Assembly: GCA_037013495.1 (NCBI GenBank)
Contig: CM072809.1
Location: 5,231,001 to 5,295,000, forward strand
Direction: 5' to 3'
Source of the DNA: Hippophae tibetana
Taxonomy: Eukaryota > Streptophyta > Magnoliopsida > Rosales > Elaeagnaceae
DNA: 64,000 bases
Shown here: positions 32,961 through 46,399 of the stretch, piece by piece
Layout of the letters: each line of letters starts with the position of its first letter
Position numbering within the stretch: position 1 is the stretch's first letter
Translations under genes and position numbers: made by a program
Notes under the pieces: generated by a model
What the model saw: only the letters and a program-made list of their open reading frames with translations
What the model was told of the DNA's origin: nothing
Databases searched by the model: none

Positions 32961-34254
32961 GTCCTAAACTGCATCTACTTCTGTGTCAATAACCGAGGCC
33001 ATAGTAAATATTAAAAAATGTGTTTATATCATTTCATGTACTTTTGTCTTAATAACCCATGCTTGTATCCAAATTGTGTCTATTTAGATTTATTGTGAGT
33101 TATCACTCACCACAGTAAATGTGGTACTTTCCCATTGAATAATCTAATGGCTTAGTCTTTCATACTTGCAACACTTGGAGTTGATGGGTTATCGGTTCCA
33201 ATTGCCAGGTACAACTACTACAAATGATGCAAAAATAATAGGTTATATATAAACCCGACAATATTTTTAGTACTACACCAATCATCATCAAAAGAAGCTT
33301 ATATGATATATATACATATATTTCTTCTTCTAAAAATGTCTTGCACTCAAAAGGTTATTTTATTAGCAATTATTCTAGCTAACCGTTCCATTGATGGTTA
33401 ATGGTGCTTGACCTATAAGTTTCACATCATTGGCTTCACAAGTAATACTAAATAATAATATTGCTATTGCTATTGTTATTTATATGAGTATTACTAAATA
33501 ATAATGTTGCTGCTGTAATTGATATGGATAGTACTTATTTCGTTGAATTGTCTCTCGATTTTTCATTTTAGATCGAGTATCATAAATTTACTTAGAGGCT
33601 AGATAAGCATTCTAACTTTCATTCTTGAACAGGTTGAAAAACTTATTATAGACCATTTGTTGTATATGTAGAAACAAATGTAGATTGAAGAACTTATTAT
33701 GTAAATATGAGGTATTGCTTATATTCATATAATATGGATGTTAATATGTTCATATATAGTAGATGTTTATATTCACAGGTATTATCCCACGATGTCATTT
33801 ATTATAGACATTTTTATGACATTATAATCATGATGTAACCTATGTATTAAGAATAAATAAGTAGAGAAGATTCTTGTGTTTTAGATGTTGTATATGCAGG
33901 ATTATATTCATGGAAACTGGATGTTAGTATGCTCATACTAGATGATGTTTTTTTATGAGAAAATTAATGCATGTTGTCAAGGACAAAGATTTTGAAGAAT
34001 AACATTATTACAATCAGACTTAATCTTTTTCATATTGATTTAGATTGTAGACTATGATTAGTTCGTAGCCTTAAAGTTTTTTCTTGTATTTTCTTTTATA
34101 TTTTTGTAACAATTTAATTAGTTAATTTTTATTATATGTGTTTTATTGTATCATTTTATTAAACTCTTAATTTAATATCTCTTTTAAATTTAATATAATT
34201 AATCTTAATTTTATTAATTTATATTTGAAAATTTAGTGTAATAATAATTCATTT

Positions 34255-34533
34255 TGATTATCTATGGTCTCAGTTATATAACAAAACTATGGCAATAGGT
34301 AAGACTTATGGTCTTGATTATATAGCAAACTTGTGGCCATAGGTGAGACTTATGGCCTCGGTTATAACAAAACTGAGGCCATGTGTGAGACCTATGGTCT
34401 CGGTTATTAAAAAATCGAGGTCATAGGTAATGACTTTTGGTCTCTCTCACTTAAGTCTCGGTTCTTATAATCGAGGTCATAGGTCTATAGTCACGGTTAA
34501 AAACCGAGGTCATAAACATATATTTTAGTAGTG
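34255..34533. repeat. Right subterminal repeat region of the CACTA element
   Basis: At least eight degenerate copies of a motif near GGTCTCGGTTATnnAA and its complement AACCGAGGTCATA alternate here, many as inverted pairs around 5-10 base spacers, ending in the terminal inverted repeat. Confidence 0.8.
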
Positions 34534-34536
34534 TAG

Positions 34537-37500
34537 GATGATATTTTCTTACGCATATTTATTATTATTTACATTTTTAATTTATTAGTTAAAATATGAT
34601 ATTATGGTAGCAAAAAACATTAAATTAATAAAACTAGTTAGCATAAATATACTTTATCAAACAATACAAATAAAGAAAAAAATCATTAATAAAAACGAGT
34701 ATGGTTAATGCTAACATCGCAACGATCTAAAAAATTATTTATGTCCTCATATATATCTATATGTTATATTGAATTATGTATTTTGATTCATGTATCTTCA
34801 ATTTCAATTGATTAATACAAAATATTTTTTCCTAATAAAAGGGCATTACTCGTGGTTGAATCGTTTCTTTTTATAAAATAAAAATAATATCAATACCTGT
34901 TACTAATAAAATAAAACAATAAATAATAGGTGAAAAGATACAAGGTTTCTATCATCAAAATTAAGAAGAAAAAAAGTTCTAGTATGCCTGTGTAAATACG
35001 ACATAATTTTTTATTCAGAGTTAACTTAGTAAAATATAATTAATTAAAATATAATTTATTTTCATAAATTAGATATATAAATTATATTTTTTATGAATTG
35101 GTGATCTTATTTTTCCCGAGATAAATTGGTTTTTTTTGCTGGTATTAAAATTTGTATATTTTAATTATTTTATTTTTAGACGTTTTAATTATTTTTTATA
35201 AATTTTAGTTTTTTTTATTATTATTTTGAAAACTTAAGTCAAATCCAATTAAATCTTACTAGAAAGATTTGAAATATTGAAGTTGGTCAAAATATCGAGA
35301 TATATTTTTATGTCAATATTTAGGATATTTTCGTCATTAACAAAAAAATTAAAAAAACCCAAAATTATAAAAATTCTATCAAAACTATGAAATTTTTATA
35401 AAACTTTTTAAAAATCAAAACAATAGATTACTTTTATTTTAAACTAATTATTTATTTAATATATGTATTTTTAAATACTTATAATATTTATATGAATCAA
35501 AAAATAGATCAATTAATTAAAATATTCTATAATAAATTATATATTATTTTTGATAAAATATTGTAGAATAAGTAGTTAAAATGTTTAAATCAATTAAATA
35601 AATTATATTATTGTATTAATTATTATAAATAGATAAATCTCGATAATATAAAAAATCATTTATTATTTGTTTTTAAAATTATTCATACTTAGGAGAGACA
35701 CGATGAGTCTTACATTTTAATACAATCTACATAATATAAAATAGTAGAAAATAAAACACGCATAAAACGACTATAATAATTAATAAATATCAAACTTTCT
35801 AAAATCCAAAACAATTACTACAACAATTTAATATATATTTTTTATTTCTAGTAATATTTTAACATATTTTAGGCAAAAAAAAATATACATGTTTAAACCA
35901 CAATTTAAGAATAACAATATTTACGTAATAATTTCGTAATAATTTAACTAAAAGATATGAATATTATATTTTGATTTCGGGATATATAATATAACAATAT
36001 TATCGCGATAATGTAAATGATGTGATCGATATTTTCATCTTTGTTTAATAGTTAGGACAAATAGATGTTTGAAAAAAAAATGATTCAAAAAAATTTTAAA
36101 AAATACAAAAAAATAAAGTGATGAAATTAACAAAATTGAGATTAAAATAAGTTAATTAAAATTACCAATAATATTTTATTTATAAAAATGATGAGTCTAT
36201 ATACACTTTTTATCAAAAAAGAATGTTAAATATGAGTATTCGCGTTGTATAAAGTTACACTTCAAAAAAGTATACATTGGCGGAAATGTATCGGTATATA
36301 AAGTTTGTTGCAGACCAATAATAATTTTAAAATATAAATCAAAACGTGTAAAAAAAGAAATTTAACCTCCCTAGGATCGTGTCATATTATTGGTCAAAAC
36401 ATTGGTTCCTCGGTTCACTCAGAGTCTCTCTTCCTCTGTCTCATATATGGGATGTGACATGACGATGAATTATATATTTGTTATGTTTTTTTTGGTCACA
36501 TGAATAATTTGTTAGTTAAGAATATAATAACTGATCTATAGCTATAAAGAAAGAGACAAAAAGGTGTATATAGGTTCAAATGTGAAGACTAAAGAAGAGA
36601 ACCGTTGGCTGTTTTATGTCGGTTAACACTACAAAAGGTAACCTAACCTTAACTGAAAGCTCATGTGCATGATACTACCGAAACAGGCATTTTCTGCTGA
36701 TAATCTACTTTTTTTGTTTCCTTCCGTTTGCCAAACTTGCTGTTTAAGTCTTTTTCTTCATTCAAATTCAAATTTAGCTTTGCTTCGACATGCTCTTCAT
36801 GAAAAAGAAAAAAAAAATCAATGAATAATATTAATCTATTTATAATCCACAATGAATAACGTAAGTACAACCGAGGGCGGATCATATCGATCGAATGCCT
36901 GGTGGGTTGATGTTCATTCTAATTTAATTTTTGATAATTTTTTTATATTATGTAAATAAATATATTATTTTTTAAAAGAAAAAAAAACTAAAAAGTAAAT
37001 GTTTGGGATTCGTGCCTCAATTATGTGAATATTAATAATGTATTTATTTTTAAAAAATTAAATTAAAATATATAAAAGTATAAATAAAAAATTCCTCTAA
37101 ATAAACAAAAAAAAAAAACATCAAACAAAATTCCATATCATCTCTTTTTAACATGCTCTATCTTTTACTTTTCTTTTATTCTTTTTCATTTTTTGTCAAT
37201 TGTTCTTATATTTTTTAATCCGAAAAAAACACTTATTTTTCTTATTTTGTTATTATTTTTTCTACCATTTTCTTAATTCTTACTAATACTTGTACTCTTC
37301 GTTCAATATAATTAGTTACCACATAATATTTTTAATACTATATCATAATAGATTAATTTTATAATTTAAAAAATCTTATAAATCACTTTAATCGCATTTA
37401 ATTATACTTGTATTATTTTTATTCTTTTAATATAATATATTTTATGTTAGTAATTACTATATCCATAAATTATTTTATGTATAATTTTTTATTTTATTAT

Positions 37501-37892
37501 TAATTAAAAAAATTCCGCATAATTGAACTTTTTCATAAAATAATATCTTGAGTCCATTCAATAATAACCTTCTGATTACTCCATTGAGTATAACTATCTG
37601 GGTTTATAACGGCATAATGAGAAATACAATTAATAAAGTGATATTTTAAAAAAAAATACTCATTGTTACAAGTTTGTGACAAACTCAACTTCAACCATTA
37701 TATACGGAGAAACACAAAAAGGGAAAAGGAAATACAAGATATTAACAGTAATATCAGTATCATTTATATATATTACGTGATTAATTTAATTTCTTTCGTT
37801 TTCTCTATTTTCTTTTTTTGGTTCATGCACGTACAATTACAGGAAGTCAGGAATGTTATACAAATTAATGAAGCCACTTGATTGACTGATGA
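34537..37892. other. Intergenic AT-rich DNA; no gene recognised
   Basis: Very AT-rich. A more balanced patch at 36370-36470 and a 74-codon - strand frame at 36661-36885 (ending NLNEEKDLNSKFGKRKETKK VDYQQKMP) were seen, but no family was recognised. Confidence 0.5.
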
Positions 37893-38306
37893 TCAAGAGC
37901 ACCAAAAAGCCTGCAGAAACAGTTAAATGCATCATTTTTGGAAATCTAGTTAATTATGAAGAAAATAAATATGAAAGTGAATAGAGAGTAGAAGTGGACT
38001 TACAGAGAAACGAAGAAGGCGCTTTGGCCAATAATAATAAGAAGGCTTATTGGGATTCTTGAGTTTGCAGAAAATATGAGGATCAGATCTGGAGATAACA
38101 TTAAAATTGCTAGCAACAGGAGAGTCCAAAAACACCTTATTGGGACAGAGTGGAGGAGACCACAAACCACTTTGGTCGTAATCAAAATCGTATTTGGATG
38201 CATCAAAGAACTTACCAAGTAGTCTCTCCGACTCTGTTTTTGACACCATTTGAACATTTTCCCTACTTATTGAAGTGCTAATCCAAGTTGAACTGCCTTC
38301 CGACAT
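37893..38306 (-). CDS. Small two-exon gene, 106-aa protein of unknown function
   Basis: Exon 1 (38306-38004) encodes 101 residues from MSEGSSTWISTSISRENVQM through TESERLLGKFFDASKYDFDY, DQSGLWSPPLCPN and WPKRLLRFS, and ends exactly at a codon before GTAAGT. Exon 2 (37910-37893), after a strong acceptor TTTCTGCAG, adds AFWCS and a stop. The intron is 93 bp, typical for plants. The protein is rich in Ser, Asp and aromatic residues, has no signal peptide or membrane segment, and shows a compact acidic/aromatic centre next to a basic C-terminus. A TATA box sits upstream at 38398-38405 and a GA-rich leader between. I do not recognise a family with an assigned role. The gene structure is coherent, so I consider it real. 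Confidence 0.72.
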
Positions 38307-38361
38307 AATTTACAATATAACTCAGATTTCGTGTCTTAACTTCTGGAGATATATAGAAACT

Positions 38362-38382
38362 AGAGAGAGAGAGAGAGAGAGA
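38362..38382. repeat. (GA)n microsatellite in the presumed 5'UTR
   Basis: About ten GA dinucleotides, about 60 bases upstream of the start codon of the 106-aa gene (read as CT on its coding strand). Confidence 0.88.
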
Positions 38383-38397
38383 CCGGGGTATCTCTTG

Positions 38398-38405
38398 TTA
38401 TATAA
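38398..38405 (-). promoter_or_regulatory. TATA box of the 106-aa gene
   Basis: TTATATAA (palindromic) about 92 bp upstream of the ATG at 38306, just before the CT-rich leader on the - strand. Confidence 0.55.
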
Positions 38406-38406
38406 G

Positions 38407-39939
38407 TAATATAAAGGTTGTGTGAGACTAGAGTAAAGGTCGGAAAACTCCTTTAAAAAAATCACTACAAGATGCATATTTATTAGAACACATAATAACT
38501 TAACATTTAATAAATATCTAATATGTTAATTGATACATGTATCTCTATTGTAACAAAAACTGTCGTCTATTCTTATTTAATCTACCTATAATAATTTAAT
38601 GCTTAAACTTCAAATTACATCAATTTATTTACGACCACAAAAACGTAAATGGGTTAATCCAAATTATTCTCATATGGTACAATGCAATACTGCATGTCAA
38701 GCAAAGAGGGGATGTGAAATTCTGCAAGAGATAAGACGTGAACAATAAAAATCGGTCAGATTTGTGGGAAGGAGTGTTAGTAAAACTTATATGAATTAAA
38801 CGATACACTAAATAGCAATAAAATAAAAAAAGTAATTGTTAAGCCAATAAACTAATTAACAACATTGAATAGAATGTGTATCATTTAAAAAAAACTAATT
38901 AAAAATTAGTTGATAAAACATGTAGAATCAAGATTTATGCATTTATAAATAAGAGATCTCAATAGATACTTTGAATTATCTAATTAAAAGAAAAACTTAG
39001 ATAAAAAAAGCTTTAGTTAGAAAAAATTAAGAACAATTTTATTGAATGTAATTGGGTTGTGAGTTGTGAGTGTTGTAAATACTTTGCATAATTTTTTTCT
39101 TTTCGTAAATATTTATATTATCAAATTTGTGTTATTTTGTCTATTTTTACTTTTTCATAAATCTAATTTATCTAAAATTTGTGTAATTTTCCAACAATTG
39201 GTATCAGAATATTTTGTGGTGATTCCTATTAATTTTCTACAAAGTTACTATTCACTTGAATGGTGAATTAATTAAATAGTAAGTTTTTCGTCAATATTGG
39301 TTTATCGACGAAGTTGTTCTAATACATGACGGTTCACAAAAATAAAATAAAAAAAGATAAAGAGTAAGTTAGATTTGAGTAAGTGTTCTAAAAGAATTTT
39401 TTTTTTGTTTAGATCCACCCCTAGTTGATTATATAGTATCTTAAAACACACAATATCTCAAAACTTTTCTTGTATTTTTTATTGAAAAACCACATTTTGT
39501 TTTTCAGTCACAAAAATGAAGTAAAAATGAGTAAAAATTTGAACCATTAACTATTTACTATGACTTCATAAACGATTCTTGAATTTGAATCTAAAATTGC
39601 ATTTTCCTAATTATATAAGAAAATCAAAATTAATACATAATTAATCGATCTTGATTTTGTTTTTTCAATAAAAAAAAGCTTTCTCAATTTCAATTATAAC
39701 AACATTTATAGGTATATGTAAACCCCATGACATAAACATAAGTTGTTACACAAATTTAGATAATCTGATATCTTATCTATATATGATGCCTATAGGTAAA
39801 GCTAATTTTCAAGAATTTTTCGTGCTTCAATTTTTAAAATTTATCATTCCATTCAATGAAATAGATTGAATATAGAAAATCAAAATTTTGATAAAATTTG
39901 GCAGGTACTTGCCCCGAATAAATCTATAATAAAAAAAGG
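38407..39939. other. Intergenic AT-rich DNA
   Basis: No gene or repeat recognised on either strand; short ORFs here are T-rich and without motif content. Confidence 0.55.
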
Positions 39940-41480
39940 AGGAGGTAGAGGGGATACACGTTGCACCATGATTTTGAATCAGAAGAGAGATTTCAAGAAA
40001 TGGCAGATTTATTCACTTTATCAATAATCGAGCAAATCTGATCTATCATAAGGGATTTGCCTTTTCTATTGATTCCTACAGATTGGATCTAAAAAAATTC
40101 TTGAATAAGGTATTCAATTCTAGTGATGAATCGAAAAAGAAATCTTTATTGGTTCTACCCCTTATTTTTTATGAAGAAAATGAATCTTTTTATCGAAGGA
40201 TCAGAAAAAAATGGGTCTAAACCTCCTGCGAGAATGATTTGGAAGATTCAAAACCAAAAATAGTGGTATTTTCTAGTAACAACATAATGGAGGCAGTCAA
40301 TCAATATAGATTGATCCAAAATCTGATTCAAATCCAATATAGCACCTATGGGTACATAAGAAATGTATTGAATCGATTCTTTTTAATGAATAGATATGAT
40401 CGTAATTTTGAATATGGAATTCAAAGGGATCAAATAGGAAATGATACTCTGAATCATAGAACTAGAATTAAATATACAATCAACCAACATTTATCAAATT
40501 TGAAAAAGATTCAAAAGAAATAGTTTAATCCTCTTATTTTTCTTTCTCGGACCGAAAAATCTATAAATCAGGATCCTAATGCATATAGATACAAATGTTC
40601 CAATGAGAGCAAGAATTTACAAGAACATTTGGAACATTTTATTTCTGAGCAGAAGAGCCGTTTTAATTTTCAAGTAATGTTCGATCAATTATGTATTAAT
40701 CAATATTCTATTGATTGGTCTAAGGTTATTGACAAAAATATTTGTCTAAGTCAGTTCCTTTCTTTTTGTCCAAGTTACTTCTTTTTTTATCCAAGTTTCT
40801 TCTCTTTTTGTCTAACTCACTTCCTTTTTTCTTTGTGAGTTTCGGGAATATCCCCATTCATAGGTCTGAGAACTACATCTATGAATTGAAAGGTCCGAAT
40901 GATCAACTCTGCAATCAGTTGTTTGAATCAATTGGTCTTTAAATCGTTCATTTGAAAAAAATGAAACCCCTCTTATTGGATGATCATGATACTTCCTAAA
41001 AATCAAAATTCTTGATCAATCGGGAAACAATATCACCATTTTTGTTCAATAAGATACCAAAGTGGATGATTGACTCATTCCATACTAGAAATAATCACAA
41101 GAAATCTTTTGATAACACGGTTCCCTATTCTCAATGATATCCCACGATCAAGACAATTGTCTAAATCTCGTGAAACCATTTCATAGAAGTTCATTGATAT
41201 CTTCTTTTTATAAAGCAAATCGACTTCAATTTTTGAATAATCCACATCACTTATGCTTCTATTGTAACAAAGGATTCCCTTTTTATGTGGAAAAAGGTTT
41301 GTAACAAGAATTATGATTTTATGTATGGACAATTCCTCAATATCTTATTCATTCGTAACAACATATTTTTTCTTTGCGCGGTGGTAAAAAAAATGCTTTT
41401 GGGGGGATAAATACTATTTCACCAATCGAGTTACAAATGTCTAACATATTCATACCTAACGATTTTCCACCAAATGATGA
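39940..41480 (+). pseudogene. ycf2: Nuclear copy of plastid ycf2 (NUPT), central part, degenerate
   Basis: The + strand matches the chloroplast ycf2 protein colinearly in shifting frames: [16 protein letters not shown] (about 39978), [20 protein letters not shown] (about 40145), [20 protein letters not shown] (40250), [36 protein letters not shown] (40629), [37 protein letters not shown] (40890), WMIDSFH, and [19 protein letters not shown] (41410-41460). Ycf2 is part of the AAA-type import motor at the plastid inner envelope. Here it has multiple frameshifts, small indels and many substitutions, lacks both ends, and is flanked by nuclear AT-rich DNA, so it is an old plastid-to-nucleus insertion without function. 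Confidence 0.93.
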
Positions 41481-44400
41481 CGAAATATTTAACTTGTCTA
41501 AAATACTTGTTATTGTACGAACCGAAAGGATTCAAACAAAAAGCCTTTTCTACAACCATGAAATGGGGCTTTCTAGATTTCGCATCTAATTTCATTGTGG
41601 GAATATGAGAATCTCTTTCATAAATTATTAGAACCCAGACTTACACTTTATCAGATCTTCAGTTTCTAGTCTGAAGCCAATAATGAAAAGAAACCCTATA
41701 TTACGGGAGAATAATTTTCTATTGAATGACACATGGTTCTGTGCATTGACAAGCAACAAGAAAGGAAAAAAGAAATATTGTATCACTTCTTTTCTATACT
41801 CGTTGAAATTGCCTTGTTATGTCAAAAAGGGGATAGCTATACAGATTTGGTATACTCTAAAGACCGTCTCACTACCATTGAAGATCGCACAAAGAGGAAA
41901 TCTCATGAATTTTCATTTAATGATACTGTCTTCTATAGCCCCTTTGACTTTACATGAATATGTCTAATACATCAATATTGTAGTAGCATTGTTTGTAAAT
42001 ATTCTTCAATATGTTAATTTATCTTTTAATTATATAAATATTTTTTTTATAAAGTAAAAAATATATATTTTACATATTTTTCAATATGATGTTAAAAATA
42101 AAATTATTATAATAACTAGGATTACAAATTTTATCTTTTAATCCTCTTAAAAAAGAGATTAAATAATTTAGTATAAATGTTTTTTAATTTAATTTTGAAA
42201 ACTAAACAACATTTTTTATATATCAAAATACTCCCATTTCATTTTAAATGATTGAACAACATACATATTATAATGCTAATCGACTAATCGATACATCCCT
42301 AATATATATATATATAATTATTTACTCATATCCTATATGTACGTATTTATAAAGATACTAGCTAGATATATATCATTACTTTTAAAGTGTTGTAATTATG
42401 TCGATCATGTGTTATAATCATGCCAAAGTGGGAAAACTGCTGGAAAACGTAAACAATAGACGGCTATTTCTATGAAATGGTGGACAGAGCTAATCGTAAC
42501 CATTATGTGTGATTTATGTTGCTTCTAGTGCACATTACTGGATTTCATTACTGGAAAATGTCATTGATTATAAATTTGAAGTTGAAGCATTGGAAAATTG
42601 AAAATATCAATTTTAATTCTATATATTTGTACGAATATAATTAGACTATTAATGTTACGTAAATTTATATTCATTTTCTATTTTAATAATTTAAATTTTA
42701 TAACGTATCAATATTAAATAAAAATAAATTATTTTTGAAACTTTTAAATAATATTAATATCTCAAATAAATATATAAAATTAATATTACATATATATTCT
42801 CCCTATCGTTACCAAACTTAGAAAGCCTTAAAGTAAAAGTTGGTCCATCATGAAATAAATAGGAAGATCGCATTTGGGAGTGGGGCCATCATATTGATTA
42901 ATTTGGGAGATGTTTTTAATTTTATTGGTAGGTCATCTTAATGCTAACCGTACAGAAATGATAACGGCCATAATACCAATTTACAAAAGGGTAATGTTGA
43001 TATAAATTAATTTATCACCTACTTTTACCTCTATAATTTTTATATCTTATTATATATTATAATTATTTTAAAAATTATAAAAATATTTAATTTTTAAATA
43101 ATATTAAAATATGATAAAATTTAAGTATTATTACTATAAATTTATACATTCTTAATATTTTTCTTTAAAAAATTTGTGTGTGCTTTTACTAATGGTATTT
43201 TAATGAAGATAATGATATTATTAAAATTTAAATTATTTTTACAAAAATAAGTTATTAATCATAATTTTATTTAATAATAAAGATATTAATATATAATTAA
43301 TAATAAATATAAAATTTATATTTTATATATTTTTATAATAATACCTTAATCCTTCAACGATGTTCTATCTATAATTTCGTCCAAAAAAATCTAATTGGAT
43401 TTTCAAGTTGATTAATTTTATGTATATTTTAAAAAAAAAATTAAATGGAACCAATGTGATAATGAGTATTATTTGAAATCAATCATAATATAAAAATTAA
43501 TAAAAATAAAACCTTATATCAAATTTATTATTTTTTTAAAAATATATTCTATAATTTTACTTATTCAATTTTAAATAATTTAAATTAATATATGACTATT
43601 TAAATTTATTTAATATTAAATATTATCTAATTAAAATATTATTTTGTTATTATAAGTTTTTAAATAAAATAATATTATAAATGTACGTTTTTCAAATTGA
43701 ATTATTATTATTTAATTTAATTTAATATTAATAATCATATAATTAAATATTAATTAATATTATTAAGTATAATTTTGTTATTATAAGTTTTAACAACATT
43801 ATTTTTTGTATTTTTTAAAAATGTTATCTTATTATAATTTTTTGTTTTGTTTAGAGAACGGTAAACCTTCTTGTTGTAAAGAAATTATTATTAGCTTTCG
43901 CATGAGAATGGATTCCACTTGAAAAAAACTAAATTTGATTGGTTTGAAGTTTTAACACGTGTAATTTAGTGATATATATTATATGCAATTTGAATTATAT
44001 CGGTTGCATACTTTTACGTTATTTAATACTCATTGATCAACTGAATTAATTACCTTTCAAACCACCCGGGGAATGCACAATTTTTTAATAGCTAATTTTA
44101 ATTTTTTTTTTCTTTTCTTCCCCAAATTATATCTCCCAAATGTGTCATAATGTATATATATACACAACTTGGGATAACTTCCGTTGGATTTTAGAAATGG
44201 CTATGCCTATGCATCTAATTCTAGAGTTATTATTGTAGTCGACATTATCATGTACACTTTTTTTTAATAAATCTATCATTGATTTGCAAACTAACACCGA
44301 ATCACTTCAAGTGCACGTTCCCTTATAATATTTTTTACTTTCAACTCTTTTAATAAAAAAATATATTTATTTATATGATAAATAAATAAATTTTCTTAAA

Positions 44401-44946
44401 AAATTAAATATATAATTTGATTTATGTTATGTAATTAAAAAAATATTATGTTATGATATCATTGATGATATTAACACAAATAAATTTATTAGGATTATAA
44501 TAAATAATTAATATTTACGACAAAAACAAAAGTTAACATAATAATATCATTACTCTATGATTTTTATCATTATTATTTAAAAAAATTAATTTTTTAATTT
44601 TTATAATAATTTTAACTATGATATAAAAATATGTTTGTAAAAATAAATTCAAATTTATATAATATTAATATTTTTATTATATCAAATAAATTTAAATAAT
44701 ATATTATTAAATTAAATTTTAAATTAGTTTGCTTTTTTTCTCGACAACCATCACGTAAGGACTCTACTTCATATTTCATACATTTAAGCCGTGCTTCGAA
44801 TGCTAATTTTTTTCTAATTCTCTGTTAAAAAATATTATTATTAAAACTAAGACATATATAACACTTACTAGAACTTAAAAACACAAGTTATTATCATCCG
44901 AACTAATAGCATAAATGTTATTAGCTTCTAAGAAACTGAAGTAATT

Positions 44947-45018
44947 AACTATTAAGTGTTTACTACATTAAGCATCAACTTATAACTATTAAGTGTTTAC
45001 GGCCTTAAGTATCAACTT
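44947..45018. repeat. 36-bp tandem duplication
   Basis: AACTATTAAGTGTTTAC starts at 44947 and 44983, followed by similar TTAAG(C/T)ATCAACTTA tails. Confidence 0.7.
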
Positions 45019-46140
45019 ATTAAAACGTGTATAACATGAATTAGAACGTAGAGAAAAGATAATATAAATTTATTTTATATTTTTGTGTTTAAAAATAAGA
45101 ATAAAAATGTTAATTTATTAAATATTATTTAAAAAGTAATAATAAAATATATAAAATAAATAAAAAAATTATAATTATATTCTATGAATTTGTGAAATAA
45201 AATCAATACTATACGATATGTTTGTTTGGGAAAATAAAACTAAAAATGAAATTATTTCTACGTACTTTCACGTCTGATTGTGTCTTTAATACAAAATGAA
45301 ATAAAAAAATATTACTAATAGAAAAAGAATTATCATTCCAATATATCCCCTTAGAAAAGGTTAATCCATTGTACTTTGAAATGAAAAAATTTCACCTGTT
45401 TTCTCCGGTTGTTGATATACTCATCTAACCTTTTTTTTTCCTCTTCAATTTGAACATGGAACACTTTTTTCTTTTTCTTTTTTATATTAAGCGATAATTA
45501 TTTAAAAATAGTTAATTTTAATAATATATTATATTTAAAGATAAAATAAAAATTAAAAGATACTAATTAAATTTTACTAACATATAACTATTAAGATAAT
45601 ATATAGTTTTTTTCGTTTCATTTCAATTGTAAATTTACACCGTAATATAAATTAATTTTTTTATTATAATGATCAAAATAAACATTATAAAGTAATATTA
45701 ATTCATTTACATACAAATTCATTTTTATTATCTTTTCATTATATAACTAGACTTATCACAAGAATAGTAAAATAATTAATAAAAATGAATTTTACATTTT
45801 ATTTGATCCTAATTTCCTTTTCATCATACTTTTAAAAAATAAGTATCTAAATGAGAATGATTCTATTTCTCTACATTTTCTTTCCTTCTTAACAAACAGA
45901 CAATAAAAATTAAGTTCATAAGTTGAGGTTTGGTAAAGAAAGATAACCAAGCAATACATGGGTTGCTTATTTGTTTTTGGTTGTATTTGTATGAAATCTT
46001 TACTTGAAGAAAAGAATGAAGTTGATAATTAAATAATTGTGACCGGGGACACGAATCTTATTTTAATGACCCAAGATATGACAAAAATAATAATTGCATT
46101 ATCTATTCATCCTTTAAAATTTTATATCTCTTTATTATAA

Positions 46141-46144
<4 letters not shown>

Positions 46145-46177
<33 letters not shown>
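46145..46177. repeat. (TA)n microsatellite
   Basis: About sixteen uninterrupted TA dinucleotides. Confidence 0.9.
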
Positions 46178-46182
<5 letters not shown>

Positions 46183-46399
46183 ATTAGAATATATAACAAT
46201 ATTACTTACGTACACCTAAATATAACATATTATAAATTCAAAATATATTACTTTTTAAAACACTTACCTATATTAGAATTATTTAAATGAATGACTAAAA
46301 TCTAATAATATTGTTTTATAACTTATTAATAATTATTCTTTTAAACCTTCTTTTACAATTATATTTATTATAATATTTTCGTAGACTTAATTTTAATAA

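Larger units (their letters stand above)
30025..34533. mobile_element. Non-autonomous CACTA (En/Spm) transposon carrying gene fragments (Pack-CACTA)
   Basis: Left end CACTATTACAATATATA (30025, with a second end CACTACTACAATATATG at 30145) and right end CACTACTAAAATATATG (reverse complement of 34517-34533) form the terminal inverted repeats. A 3-bp target duplication TAG flanks it (30022-30024 and 34534-34536). Subterminal regions at about 30165-30290 and 34255-34530 are packed with short, often palindromic motifs (GGTCTCGGTTAT, AACCGAGGTCATA) typical of transposase-binding zones. No transposase is encoded. The interior has pieces of two unrelated plant genes, introns included: a RING-CH exon (30565-30692) and seven NADP-MDH exons (31268-32960). 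Mobility would need transposase in trans. Confidence 0.9.
41481..46394. other. Unassigned sequence (41481-41967) followed by AT-rich intergenic DNA
   Basis: 41481-41967 shares the composition of the ycf2 insertion and keeps two overlapping open frames (for example EILYHFFSILVEIALLCQKG DSYTDLVYSKDR), but I could not place it. From 42000 to 46394 the sequence is AT-rich with a (TA)n tract at 46145-46177 and a 36-bp tandem duplication near 44947-45018; no gene seen. Confidence 0.5.

Noticed and set aside
36661..36885. 74-codon - strand frame ending in a Lys/Glu-rich segment with a VDYQ motif
   Set aside because: Considered as a small peptide gene (DY motif of RGF-type peptides) but no signal peptide, no PP/HN core and no splice structure.
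41075..41332. 85-codon - strand frame
   Set aside because: Antisense shadow of the ycf2 insertion.
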